Assembly: GCA_964475595.1 (NCBI GenBank)
Contig: CAYYXG010000001.1
Location: 1 to 64,000, forward strand
Direction of reading: 5' to 3'
Length of the DNA stretch: 64,000 bases
DNA from: RGEC01 sp964475595
GTDB lineage: Bacteria; Bacteroidota; Bacteroidia; NS11-12g; UBA955
Of the stretch, positions 27,989 through 36,242 are shown in pieces. The position numbers and the translations under genes are program-made. The notes under the pieces are model-generated. The model saw nothing but the letters and a program-made list of their open reading frames with translations. It was not told the origin of the DNA and ran no database searches. Numbering within the stretch: the stretch's first letter is position 1; every line of letters starts with the position of its first letter.

Positions 27989-29005
27989 TTAATTTAAATA
28001 AGATACCGTTACTATCGTTACAATAGAAAAGTATGTAATATTAATTATAGCAAATAAAATTAATTCTTTTTTAAGAGAATCTTTTAATACTTTTCGCTGC
28101 TCATAAATGGCATATATGGTTAGAAGTAATATAGATAAGATTGTTAAAAAATGCAATTGATCGCTCAATCCCCACGAGTCAATTAAAGGTAAGTTCGAAT
28201 CTGAAATATACTTGTTACCTATTGTTGTAAATAGAGAGCCGACTATGATGGATATTTTTTCTTCGCTGTGTTTATTGGGTAGGAATATAGAAGATGTTGC
28301 AATTATCAATGCTAAAAATAATACAGCAAACATTTTTAAATAAATTCCCCATGAATTTCTTCCTACATTAATATCTAATTGGATGTTGTCATAACAAGGC
28401 AATTTGTCTTTTTGTAAGTCCATATATTCCGATGGTTTAGAGTCATCATTTTCATCGAAATCTCCAAAATTTGAATTCCAGCAGTTTTTAAGCAGTTTAA
28501 ATGAAGTATTGGTTACGTGCCAGTTTTTAATAAAATCCGGCTTTATTTTTGAATTAACAGAATCTAATGAAATTTTATATTCACCTGATATGTGACCTTC
28601 TAACTCTATAGATAGATTTAGGGTGTTTTGATCAAACGGGAAATTTTTTATATTCAGCTCATTCGAAATTTTGCATTTATATTTTCGGATATCACTGTAA
28701 TATGTATGACCTTTAGATTGGAAAGAATCTAGTTCTTCATATAAAATTTCTTTATCAAGGGCGTTAAGTATATCAATGTCGTTTAAGTTATATTTATGGT
28801 CTATAGAATTATACCAAAAGTAAAATATAACCGAATACGAAGACTCATCATAATTAATATCATAAATATTATCAATATAAACTGAAAATTTTATTGGTTT
28901 TTCATTCTTATAAGCAATATTGCCAGATGAGACATGCTGCAGAAGAATAAATAGCGAGAAAAAAATAAATCTAATTGATTTCAACATAGCATCAATTAAA
29001 AACAA
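27989..29005 (-). CDS. Pentameric ligand-gated ion channel (Cys-loop receptor-like) homologue
   Basis: The 338-residue protein has a signal-like N-terminus (Met1 or Met7 start), an extracellular beta domain and four C-terminal membrane segments at about 219-242, 249-267, 283-302 and 314-336. Residues 41-65 fit pLGIC strands before the binding site. NFPFDQNTLNLSIE at 121-134 is the family Pro-loop (GLIC has YPFDSQTLHI). M2 aligns without gaps to GLIC as I recall it, ending in the shared NLP (271-273), with Glu248 at the -2' selectivity position, Phe at 9' and Tyr at 16'. The extracellular domain is short and loop A is not evident. The gene is far more AT-rich than its neighbours, suggesting transfer. 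It lies 3 bases after the methylase gene. Confidence 0.72.
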   Translation of the reverse strand: MFLIDAMLKSIRFIFFSLFILLQHVSSGNIAYKNEKPIKFSVYIDNIYDINYDESSYSVIFYFWYNSIDHKYNLNDIDILNALDKEILYEELDSFQSKGHTYYSDIRKYKCKISNELNIKNFPFDQNTLNLSIELEGHISGEYKISLDSVNSKIKPDFIKNWHVTNTSFKLLKNCWNSNFGDFDENDDSKPSEYMDLQKDKLPCYDNIQLDINVGRNSWGIYLKMFAVLFLALIIATSSIFLPNKHSEEKISIIVGSLFTTIGNKYISDSNLPLIDSWGLSDQLHFLTILSILLLTIYAIYEQRKVLKDSLKKELILFAIINITYFSIVTIVTVSYLN

Positions 29006-29008
29006 TAA

Positions 29009-29632
29009 TTATTGATTCTTTTCCATCAAAAACCAGGTGATGTCGTCCTGCGGAAATGCCTTGTCTCGTTTATAGCAGAAACCATAATCTACGAGGGTTA
29101 GGTCGGTATATTTTTCCAGCATTTCACCGGCAAAATCCCTTTTAAACAGCCGATCGCTGTGGCCGCGGTAATTAATGCTGACGGGAGAGGGGTTGTAATA
29201 CTCACAAACCAGGATGTATTTTCGGCTTGATTCGTACATTTTGGCGTAAACGTCCTGAAGCATATCCGGGTTGATGTGAATCAATACCCCTTTGATGAGT
29301 GAAACATCAAAAGTTTTTTCTGGCTTGTAATCAAATATGGAACCATGGAAAACGTTATCGGTACCAATGGCTTTTGACAGTTCTTCGGCGGCTATGCGGT
29401 TGATTTCTACACCATGCGCATCAATTCCGGGAAAAAGCATCTTAATGGCCCTTAAATTCATGCCCACATTGGCACCAAATTCCACAATCGAGGCCGGCCG
29501 GCCCACCTGATGAAGCGCTTTCGAAAAGAAATTGAGGTTGGATGCCAGGTACTCTTCACTGATGTTGCGGCTGATATACTCATCCCCAAAATTGCCTGCC
29601 CAAAAATCCTCCTGTTCGGTCTTGAATGTCAT
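29009..29632 (-). CDS. SAM-dependent methylase of the pseudaminic-acid-associated type
   Basis: The 207-residue class I methyltransferase opens with EQEDFWAGNFGDEYISRN, the N-terminal signature of the pseudaminic acid biosynthesis-associated methylase family. The SAM-binding motif I is IVEFGANVGMNLRAI, with the acidic motif II in HGVEINRIAA. LIKGVLIHINPDMLQDVYAKM and ILVCEYYNPSPVSINYRGHSDRLFKRDFAGE are also family-like. Members are found in nonulosonic acid (flagellin or surface glycan) loci. No other pse gene is present here, so the substrate is inferred only from family. It precedes the channel gene by 3 bases and follows a GNAT gene. Confidence 0.82.
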   Translation of the reverse strand: MTFKTEQEDFWAGNFGDEYISRNISEEYLASNLNFFSKALHQVGRPASIVEFGANVGMNLRAIKMLFPGIDAHGVEINRIAAEELSKAIGTDNVFHGSIFDYKPEKTFDVSLIKGVLIHINPDMLQDVYAKMYESSRKYILVCEYYNPSPVSINYRGHSDRLFKRDFAGEMLEKYTDLTLVDYGFCYKRDKAFPQDDITWFLMEKNQ

Positions 29633-29711
29633 GTTTAGTCTGGGTTTAATCCAATGCGCAGCAAAGGAGAATGTGTCCTGAACCGCATTGGCTTTGCCGC
29701 TGCAATATTAG

Positions 29712-30146
29712 TTAATAGTTCGAAAAGTATAGTACCCCGTTTTCTTCTTTATTGAAGGTTAAGCCGGCAAATTCTGCAATTTTCACCGAGGCGGTATTGC
29801 CACTTTTGATTTCTGCCCTGATACGGGTGTTTAGCAAATCCGTCAATGCTTTTACCATTCTTTTGCCCGTTCCTTTACCCCTTGCGTCGGGTGCTGTGGT
29901 CCAGGAGAGTAGGTAATCATTGAGTATTTCATCAAAATCTGCCCTAACAGTACCCACCGGAATTCCATCTTCCTCTGCGATATACAATTGTTTGCCGGTA
30001 TCCTCCAGTGCATGTTTCAACCAGTTTTTATGACTTTCCTCTGCCACCAACGCTGTGGTGTGTGAGTTGTTGCGGGTTGCTTCGTCATTTCTCCATTCCA
30101 GCAGCAGAGGCCAGTCTTCAAAAGTTACTTTTCTCAGGGATATCAT
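29712..30146 (-). CDS. GNAT-family N-acetyltransferase
   Basis: The 144-residue protein has the GNAT fold. It begins ISLRKVTFEDWPLLLEWRNDEATRNNS, a pattern shared with sugar-amine acetyltransferases such as those of nonulosonic acid synthesis. The acetyl-CoA binding loop is APDARGKGTGKRMVKAL near residue 90 (R/QxxGxG/A form). The C-terminal strand carries NTASVKIAEFAGLTF. Together with the methylase downstream it suggests a step in amino-sugar modification, but the acceptor cannot be read. It is 79 bases upstream of the methylase, and an inverted repeat lies in that gap. Confidence 0.75.
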   Translation of the reverse strand: MISLRKVTFEDWPLLLEWRNDEATRNNSHTTALVAEESHKNWLKHALEDTGKQLYIAEEDGIPVGTVRADFDEILNDYLLSWTTAPDARGKGTGKRMVKALTDLLNTRIRAEIKSGNTASVKIAEFAGLTFNKEENGVLYFSNY

Positions 30147-30277
30147 GTGCTGTGGTTTAAACCCTCAAAATCTCGCTGATGCAGGTTTTCAGTTGTCAAT
30201 ATTACATATTTTTCGGCAAATTGGGTGTTGCTGGTTGAGACTAAAAATAAAAGCCCCGGAAATTCCGGGGCCTGGGG
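30147..30277. other. Intergenic region between the GNAT gene and the small membrane protein gene
   Basis: This gap holds the upstream region of the minus-strand GNAT-methylase-channel run and the terminator of the small membrane protein gene. A TAATATTG sequence on the minus strand differs from TAnnTTTG at one base but has no well-spaced TTG. Nothing else is evident. Confidence 0.4.
30243..30271 (-). terminator. Intrinsic terminator of the 31-aa protein gene
   Basis: On the minus strand gccccgga and tccggggc form a perfect 8-bp stem with a 3-base loop, followed by a T-rich run. It starts 7 bases past the stop codon of the small ORF at 30278-30373, which supports that ORF being a real transcription unit. 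Confidence 0.7.
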
Positions 30278-30373
30278 TTAGTTTTTTTTGCGGGATGTGA
30301 GCCAGGCGATCAAAAAAATAGCCGGGATTACCACCACAATGCCCGCAAAGATTAAAATGTAATTTTCCTGCAT
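30278..30373 (-). CDS. 31-aa single-pass membrane microprotein
   Basis: An ATG at 30373 opens a 31-codon frame ending in TAA at 30278. The peptide is one hydrophobic helix (residues about 6-25: ILIFAGIVVVIPAIFLIAWL) with a polar N-terminus (MQENY) and a strongly basic tail (SRKKN), so it fits an inner membrane helix with its C-terminus in the cytoplasm by the positive-inside rule. The central proline could kink the helix. A perfect terminator follows the stop immediately. It may be a regulator or accessory subunit of a membrane complex, but I recognise no family. Confidence 0.55.
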   Translation of the reverse strand: MQENYILIFAGIVVVIPAIFLIAWLTSRKKN

Positions 30374-30735
30374 AGGCAATAAATTTTTTTGTTAATACGA
30401 AGTAAGGGAAAATATCTAAAAAAGCAAATATTTTTTGTCTGAATGTTCATTTTCTATATGCTTGAAATTCAGACGTGTACCATGAGTATGGGTTTGTGTG
30501 GGGTTTTGAGTAACCAGGAAGTTATCAACATGCTATTTTCAGGATTTTGGGCCACAGGTGATTAAACTACGCAAAAAATGCGGAGAAAGATAATTTTAAA
30601 AGTGCCTATAAATCAATTATAGTAAGCTATTAAGCCATTTTTAACAAAATATCAATTAAGTAGGTGTGATTGCTTTGTTTGTAACTTGTGTTACCATCCG
30701 GGTGTCTGGTCTTGGCGATTCTCCCCTCAGCTCAG
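30374..30735. other. 360-base intergenic region upstream of trxB
   Basis: No open frame of note is seen on either strand. The stretch is AT-rich near the small ORF. It holds one imperfect hairpin: gtctgaat (30437-30444) and attcagac (30467-30474), eight paired bases with a 22-base spacer. The trxB promoter lies at its right end. No riboswitch or tRNA is recognisable. Confidence 0.4.
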
Positions 30736-30743
30736 TAAATTTG
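30712..30743 (+). promoter_or_regulatory. trxB promoter
   Basis: TTG at 30712-30714 and an exact TAAATTTG box at 30736-30743 are 21 bases apart. The trxB ATG follows 10 bases after the box, so the leader is only a few nucleotides long. Confidence 0.6.
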
Positions 30744-30753
30744 CCTTTCTGAT

Positions 30754-31716
30754 ATGATGAATCCAACACCCGAAAAAGTAGAATGTCTGATTATTGGCAG
30801 TGGACCCGCAGGATACACCGCTGCTATCTATGCCGCCCGTGCCGATATGAAACCGGTTCTTTACGAAGGATTGCAGCCCGGCGGGCAGCTTACCATTACC
30901 ACCGATGTTGAAAATTATCCGGGGTACCCTGATGGTATCATGGGTCCGGAGATGATGGATCTGTTCAAAAAGCAAGCCGTGAGACTCGGCGCTGATGTGC
31001 GTTTTGGAATGGTTACCTCTGTGGAATTTACTCCTGGTGGCCCTCAGAAAGTGATGGTGGACGGAACCCATGAAATAATTGCAGATACTGTCATCATTTC
31101 TACCGGTGCCAGTGCCAAGTGGCTTGGAATACCCAGTGAGCAGCGTCTAAATGGCAGCGGGGTAAGTGCCTGCGCAGTTTGCGATGGTTTCTTCTACCGC
31201 AATTCGGATGTCGCCATCGTGGGTGCCGGTGATACCGCCTGTGAAGAAGCCAGCTACCTTGCCAAAATTTGTACGAAGGTTTATATGTTGGTTCGGAAGG
31301 ATGAATTCCGCGCCAGCAAAGCCATGCAGCATAGGGTAATGAATACGCCCAATATTGAGGTGTTGTTCAATACTGAAACGGATGAAATTCTGGGTGAACA
31401 AACCGTAGAAGCCGTTCGGGTTAGGAACAACCAATCGGGTGAAACGCGCGAAATTCCCATCAAAGGGTTTTTTGTCGCCATTGGGCATACCCCGAATACG
31501 TCCATCTTTAAGCCTTATATCGATATGGATGAGCAGGGCTACATTATCACCAAGCCCGGCACATCATACACTAACATGGAAGGTGTTTTTTGTGCAGGTG
31601 ATGCGCAGGATAAAGTGTATCGCCAGGCCGTTACCGCTGCAGGTAGTGGTTGCATGGCTGCCCTGGATGCCGAAAGATGGCTTGCCGCACGAGGTGAAGT
31701 TACTGCAGGTGCGTGA
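30754..31716 (+). CDS. trxB: Thioredoxin-disulfide reductase
   Basis: The 320-residue flavoenzyme passes electrons from NADPH through FAD to thioredoxin. The FAD-binding motif is IIGSGPAGYTAAIYAAR, the redox-active pair is in CAVCDGFFY near residue 135, and the NADPH motif is VAIVGAGDTACEEASYLA. The C-terminal FAD contact reads GVFCAGDAQDKVYRQAVTAAGSGCMAA. All are intact and the length is standard. It has its own promoter, and its stop codon overlaps the start of a BNR-repeat gene. Bcp (10307) and the TlpA-like protein (37959) are plausible consumers of the pathway. Confidence 0.96.
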   Translation: MMNPTPEKVECLIIGSGPAGYTAAIYAARADMKPVLYEGLQPGGQLTITTDVENYPGYPDGIMGPEMMDLFKKQAVRLGADVRFGMVTSVEFTPGGPQKVMVDGTHEIIADTVIISTGASAKWLGIPSEQRLNGSGVSACAVCDGFFYRNSDVAIVGAGDTACEEASYLAKICTKVYMLVRKDEFRASKAMQHRVMNTPNIEVLFNTETDEILGEQTVEAVRVRNNQSGETREIPIKGFFVAIGHTPNTSIFKPYIDMDEQGYIITKPGTSYTNMEGVFCAGDAQDKVYRQAVTAAGSGCMAALDAERWLAARGEVTAGA

Positions 31717-33272
31717 TGCGTGGCCGGTGGGGGTTGGTGTTTCTTTGGTTGGCAGGTAATAGTCTGTCAGCCCAAACCCCTATCATTGATTTAATTCCGG
31801 GAGGGTTAGAAACCAATGAGCCAAGTATTGCCATCCATCCTAAAAACCCCAATATTCAGATTTTGGGGTCTAATACCAACTATTTTTTCGTTTCTGAAGA
31901 TGCCGGACAAAGCTGGAAATCCATTGCGCTAAATCCGGCCGAGGGTTTTTATGGCGACCCGGTAACCCATATCGATAAACAGGGTCGCTTTTATTTGTTA
32001 AGTCTGGCTCAGAATCCTGCACTACAGTGGCCGGAACACTTCGATAGAATTGTTTTGCAGACATCTGAAGATGGAGGAAACTCTTGGAAAAGTGTGGGGA
32101 TAGGGCATCGCACGGGTAAAATGCAGGATAAACCCTGGATTGCCTTGGATGAAAACAAAAAGAGCCGTTTTAATGGAAGTACTTACGTTTCCTGGACGGA
32201 ATTTGACAAATACGGTAGCAAGGATTCCCGTGATTCAAGCCGTATTCGTTTTGCATATCGCCGAGCCGCTGCAGATACGTTTACTACCGTTGTGGTGAGC
32301 GATTCCTGCGGTGATGCGGAAGATGGCGATAATACGCTGGAAGGTGCCACTTGTGCCGTAGGCCCCATGGGTGAGATTTATTGTGTGTGGGCTGGAAAGT
32401 ATAAAATCTGGATGGACATCAGCACCGATGGAGGGAAAACCTGGGGCAAAGACAAAATCATTGCCTATCAGCCATCAGGGTGGGCCATTGATGATATTCC
32501 CGGACTTATGCGAAGCAATAACATGCCCTTTGTGAAATGCGATTCCAAGGGCCGCCTGTATCTGGTGTTTGGCGATAAAAGCCGCGGTGATTATGATGTT
32601 TTTATGAAAACCAGCCATGATGGAGGATTAAACTGGTCTTCCGAACGCCGGCTTAATTCAGATCCTGCTGGAAATGGAAGAGATCAGTATATGCCGCACA
32701 TGGCCCTGGATGCTGCCAATGACAATGTGTATGTGATTTGGTATGACCGAAGGCATTCCCTTACAAATATGTACACCGATGTGTATATGATTCCCCTCGT
32801 TAAGGGTAAACCCGGAAAGGAATACCGAATCACCAATCAGTCATTTTGTGCCCCGGGGAAAAAGATATTTTTTGGGGATTACATTGGCATCGCCGTTGCA
32901 AAAGGCATTGTGCGAGCCGCTTTTACCCATTATGACAATGCTTCAGCTTTGGCATCCGTAAAGGTGGCAGCGCTTACCCAATCTGCGGTGAAACGGAATG
33001 CCTTGCTGCCTAAAACATCCTACATGGAAATGGGTGTGCTGCCCGATACGGGTTTATTTGTGGTGCATTTTGCCTTGCCGGGTATCAAGAGCTGCACACT
33101 GGAAATGAGCAGGGGTCGGCAAGTCATACACAAGCAGCTCTTTGATCCGCTACCGGCGGAAGAACAGGAAGTAATCCTCCCGATTAATCGCATACCGGCG
33201 GGCGTTTACAAAGTTTCACTTTCTGCCAAAGGGCGCAAAATGACGAGAGAGCTGTATATCGGCAAACCTTAA
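31716..33272 (+). CDS. Exported BNR/Asp-box (sialidase-fold) protein
   Basis: The ATG at 31716 overlaps the trxB stop (TGATG) and gives 518 residues; a GTG one codon earlier is possible. A signal peptide (LVFLWLAGNSLSAQ) is followed by a propeller with clear Asp-boxes: SEDAGQSWKS, SEDGGNSWKS, STDGGKTWGK and SHDGGLNWSSE. Asp-boxes occur in sialidases and many other beta-propellers. I do not see the catalytic Arg triad and Tyr/Glu pair of a true sialidase with any confidence. The last 80 residues (VILPINRIPAGVYKVSLSAKGRKMTRELYIGKP) look like a T9SS CTD without the YPNP box. The function is unproven. The stop overlaps that of hutH. Confidence 0.75.
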   Translation: MRGRWGLVFLWLAGNSLSAQTPIIDLIPGGLETNEPSIAIHPKNPNIQILGSNTNYFFVSEDAGQSWKSIALNPAEGFYGDPVTHIDKQGRFYLLSLAQNPALQWPEHFDRIVLQTSEDGGNSWKSVGIGHRTGKMQDKPWIALDENKKSRFNGSTYVSWTEFDKYGSKDSRDSSRIRFAYRRAAADTFTTVVVSDSCGDAEDGDNTLEGATCAVGPMGEIYCVWAGKYKIWMDISTDGGKTWGKDKIIAYQPSGWAIDDIPGLMRSNNMPFVKCDSKGRLYLVFGDKSRGDYDVFMKTSHDGGLNWSSERRLNSDPAGNGRDQYMPHMALDAANDNVYVIWYDRRHSLTNMYTDVYMIPLVKGKPGKEYRITNQSFCAPGKKIFFGDYIGIAVAKGIVRAAFTHYDNASALASVKVAALTQSAVKRNALLPKTSYMEMGVLPDTGLFVVHFALPGIKSCTLEMSRGRQVIHKQLFDPLPAEEQEVILPINRIPAGVYKVSLSAKGRKMTRELYIGKP

Positions 33273-34732
33273 TGTCCAAATAGGGATACCCTTGAACGGG
33301 ATATCAACGCATGCATGGGGATGTGGGTATGTTCATCAGGACTGAGTTGCATGCGCAACTTTTCCGCTTCGCCAAAGGTGGTTGCGTTTCGCAATGACAA
33401 TGCCTGGTTGGCACACAGCCACTCAATGGCAATTACTTCCTTCACGTTTTGTACTACTTGCAGGGCTTTAACAGCGGCGTTGGCGCCCATGCTCACATGA
33501 TCTTCCTGTCCGTTGCTGCTTACAATGCTGTCTACGCTGGCGGGTGTGCACAACTGTTTGTTTTTGCTCACAATGCTGGCGGCCGTATATTGGGCTATCA
33601 TGTAACCACTGTCGGTGCCGGGATTGGTGGCCAAAAAGGCGGGTAAATCGCGCTGACCGCTGATGAGCAGGTAGGTGCGGCGTTCACTGATATTGGCCAG
33701 TTCTGCCAGTGCCATGGCTGCATAATCCAGGGTGAGGGCCAGGGGCTGTCCGTGAAAGTTCCCGCCGCTCAGCACCATTTTTTCTTCTGCAAATACGTTG
33801 GGATTATCCGTTACGCTGTTCAGTTCTGTCTCCCATACGGAAAAACAATGATTTAATGCGTCGATGCTGGCTCCGTGCACCTGAGGAATGCACCTGAAGC
33901 TGTAGGGGTCCTGAACAGCAGGGCGAGGAAACTTTTGCATAGGACTTTTTTCCAGTCGGCTGAGCATTTCTGCAGCTGCTGAAATCTGTCCGGTATGGGG
34001 ACGTATCCTGTGAAGTTCGGGTTTGAACGGGTCTTGGCGGCACAGCCACACATCGGCACTGAGCGCAGCTATGGTGGGCAGCTTTTCCAGGATGGACATT
34101 GTGGCCTCGGCCAGCTTCAGCGCATGGGCCAGCATGAATTGTGTTCCATTGATGAGTGCAAGTGCCTCCTTGGGCTTTAGGGGTATGGATTTCAGGTTGT
34201 TTTCAGCAAGCACATTCTCCGCACTTTTTGCGCCGAATATTGGATGTTCCAGGGTTCCCATTCCGAGCAGTGGAAGACACATTTCAGACAAGGGGGCCAG
34301 ATCACCTGATGCTCCGAGAGAACCCTGTTCGTGCACCACCGGAATCCAGTTGTTGTTGTAATGCCAGATGAGCCTCTCAGCCACTTCGGCTCTTACCGCA
34401 CTGTATCCTTTTCCAATATTGATGATCTTTAGCAGCAACATGGTTTTTACAATCCCTGTGTCCAGCAGCTTGCCGGTTCCGGCTGCATGGGTAATCAACA
34501 GGTTGCGTTGCAATTCCTCCAGTTCGTTATCAGGAATGCGCACATGCTGTAAGCTCCCAAAACCGGTGTTTACGCCATATACTGCCGGATTGCCATTCTG
34601 TAAATAATCACTCAGGGCCGATACTGAAGTGTTTATTCTCTGCAAAATATGCGGAGAATAACAAATTTCATCTCCGCTCTGTAGTAGATGCAGTATGTCT
34701 TTTAGCGTATAATGCTCTTGTATTTCTGTCAT
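33269..34732 (-). CDS. hutH: Histidine ammonia-lyase
   Basis: The 487-residue enzyme removes ammonia from histidine to make urocanate, the first step of histidine catabolism. The MIO prosthetic group forms from the Ala-Ser-Gly in GSLGASGDLAPLSEM. Other signatures are YGVNTGFGSL at the N-terminus, EALALINGTQFMLAHAL, QDPYSFRCIPQVHGA and SSNGQEDHVSMGANAAVKA. Length is near the usual 500. Its ATG overlaps the hisS stop codon in ATGA, so translation of the two is coupled. None of hutU, hutI or hutG is in the window. Confidence 0.95.
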   Translation of the reverse strand: MTEIQEHYTLKDILHLLQSGDEICYSPHILQRINTSVSALSDYLQNGNPAVYGVNTGFGSLQHVRIPDNELEELQRNLLITHAAGTGKLLDTGIVKTMLLLKIINIGKGYSAVRAEVAERLIWHYNNNWIPVVHEQGSLGASGDLAPLSEMCLPLLGMGTLEHPIFGAKSAENVLAENNLKSIPLKPKEALALINGTQFMLAHALKLAEATMSILEKLPTIAALSADVWLCRQDPFKPELHRIRPHTGQISAAAEMLSRLEKSPMQKFPRPAVQDPYSFRCIPQVHGASIDALNHCFSVWETELNSVTDNPNVFAEEKMVLSGGNFHGQPLALTLDYAAMALAELANISERRTYLLISGQRDLPAFLATNPGTDSGYMIAQYTAASIVSKNKQLCTPASVDSIVSSNGQEDHVSMGANAAVKALQVVQNVKEVIAIEWLCANQALSLRNATTFGEAEKLRMQLSPDEHTHIPMHALISRSRVSLFGH

Positions 34733-36114
34733 TTCGAAATATGGGGTAATAATCCTTCCTGTGGGATAGTTTCCTGTTCGCCTGAGATTAAATTTTTGAC
34801 GGACACTGTTCCATTTTCAATTTCCTGTTCGCCCAGAATGGCTGCCCAAACAATGCCTTTGTGATTGGCGTAATCAAGCTGTTTTTTAAGTTTGGTGGCT
34901 GAGGGATACACTTCGGTGGCAATGTTGGCTTTTCTCATTCTGCTAGCCAATGAAAAAGCGGTTCCCATTCCATTTTCATCCATGCAACAAAATATCAGTG
35001 CCGTGCTTTGATTTGCATTGGAAGGAAATAGTCCGGCAGCATCCATGATATCATAGATTCTGTCCAGGCCGAATGAGATGCCTACGCCGGTAACGTCCTT
35101 GAGTCCAAAAACGCCAGTGAGGTTGTCGTAGCGGCCACCACCACCAATGCTGCCAATCCTGAAGTCGGCCGGAATACGCGTGTCATTTGCCACTACTTCC
35201 ATTACCATGCCCGTGTAATAGCTGAGGCCGCGGGCTAGGGTAACATCCAGCGTTAGGTTTTGAGACAGGGATATGTTATCAAGCAATGCCAGTAATGCTT
35301 GTGTTTCTTCCAATCCCTTGGTTAGGGCTTCATTACGGATGTGTGGCTGGTTCTGCAACGTAGCGATTTTTTCATGGGTGTCAGCGAGTTGGCTAACGCC
35401 ATGCAGGAATGTCCATGCTTCCGCACCATTGGGCAGGTTTTCAGCCGTAACCTCTTTCAGAACCCCTTCAAATCCAATTTTATCTGCCTTATCTATGAGC
35501 TGCATAAAACGGGCATGGTTTGCCGCTCCCTGCAACCAGGGTCCAAATGCATCCAGTATGCCCCTATGATTGAAGCGAATGGTTATCTGTAAATCAAGCG
35601 CCGAAAAAGCCGAGTCATAAATTTGAATTAAGTCCGCCTCATTGCTCAGTCCCTGACTGCCTAATACATCGGCATCACACTGCCAAAATTCGCGGTAACG
35701 GCCTTTCTGGGGCCTATCTGCCCTCCACACCGGTTGAATTTGATAGCGTTTGAACGGGAAATGGATTTTATCCCGGTTCATGACCACATAGCGGGCGAGC
35801 GGCACAGTAAGGTCATAGCGCAAGCCCCTGTCTGAAATCTGTGATGTAATGGCCTTGCTGTCTCTTGCAATCAGCAGACTTTCATCAGCTTTAGCGAGAA
35901 AATCTCCATTATTCAGTACCTTAAATAAGAGTTGGTCACCCTCATCACCATACTTGCCTTGCAGGGTTTTGAGGTTTTCCAGTGCAGGCGTTTCCAGGGG
36001 TAAAAAACCGAACTTTTTGAACGTATTTTCAATGATGCCGATGATGTATTTGCGGCGCATCATCACCTCCGGCCCAAAGTCGCGGGTACCCGAAGGCAGA
36101 GATGGTTTATCCAT
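34729..36114 (-). CDS. hisS: Histidyl-tRNA synthetase
   Basis: The 461-residue class II synthetase charges tRNA-His. Motif 1 lies near the start (PSLPSGTRDFGPE), motif 2 is FKRYQIQPVWRADRPQKGRYREFWQCDADVLG, the histidine-A box is LARGLSYYTGMVMEV and motif 3 lies in IGGGGRYDNLTGVFG with GISFGLDRIYDIM. A C-terminal anticodon-binding domain follows. The commoner ERPQ of motif 2 is DRPQ here, a mild change. It overlaps hutH by 4 bases, an unusual pairing of a synthetase with a histidine-degrading enzyme. Confidence 0.96.
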   Translation of the reverse strand: MDKPSLPSGTRDFGPEVMMRRKYIIGIIENTFKKFGFLPLETPALENLKTLQGKYGDEGDQLLFKVLNNGDFLAKADESLLIARDSKAITSQISDRGLRYDLTVPLARYVVMNRDKIHFPFKRYQIQPVWRADRPQKGRYREFWQCDADVLGSQGLSNEADLIQIYDSAFSALDLQITIRFNHRGILDAFGPWLQGAANHARFMQLIDKADKIGFEGVLKEVTAENLPNGAEAWTFLHGVSQLADTHEKIATLQNQPHIRNEALTKGLEETQALLALLDNISLSQNLTLDVTLARGLSYYTGMVMEVVANDTRIPADFRIGSIGGGGRYDNLTGVFGLKDVTGVGISFGLDRIYDIMDAAGLFPSNANQSTALIFCCMDENGMGTAFSLASRMRKANIATEVYPSATKLKKQLDYANHKGIVWAAILGEQEIENGTVSVKNLISGEQETIPQEGLLPHISK

Positions 36115-36242
36115 GTTGCGAAGTTAAGGGGATTATTTGAGTCGGCTGATAAAGCGTTTAAATTCCTGATATTAAAAATTTTTGTAAATGTGCTTGTATT
36201 TGTTAAAAAAGGGATTTAAAATTGTAGAAAAAAATAAATTAT

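Noticed and set aside
31716..33272. Calling the BNR-repeat protein an active exo-alpha-sialidase
   Set aside because: Asp-boxes are present, but the catalytic Arg triad and the Tyr/Glu pair could not be placed, so only the fold is claimed.
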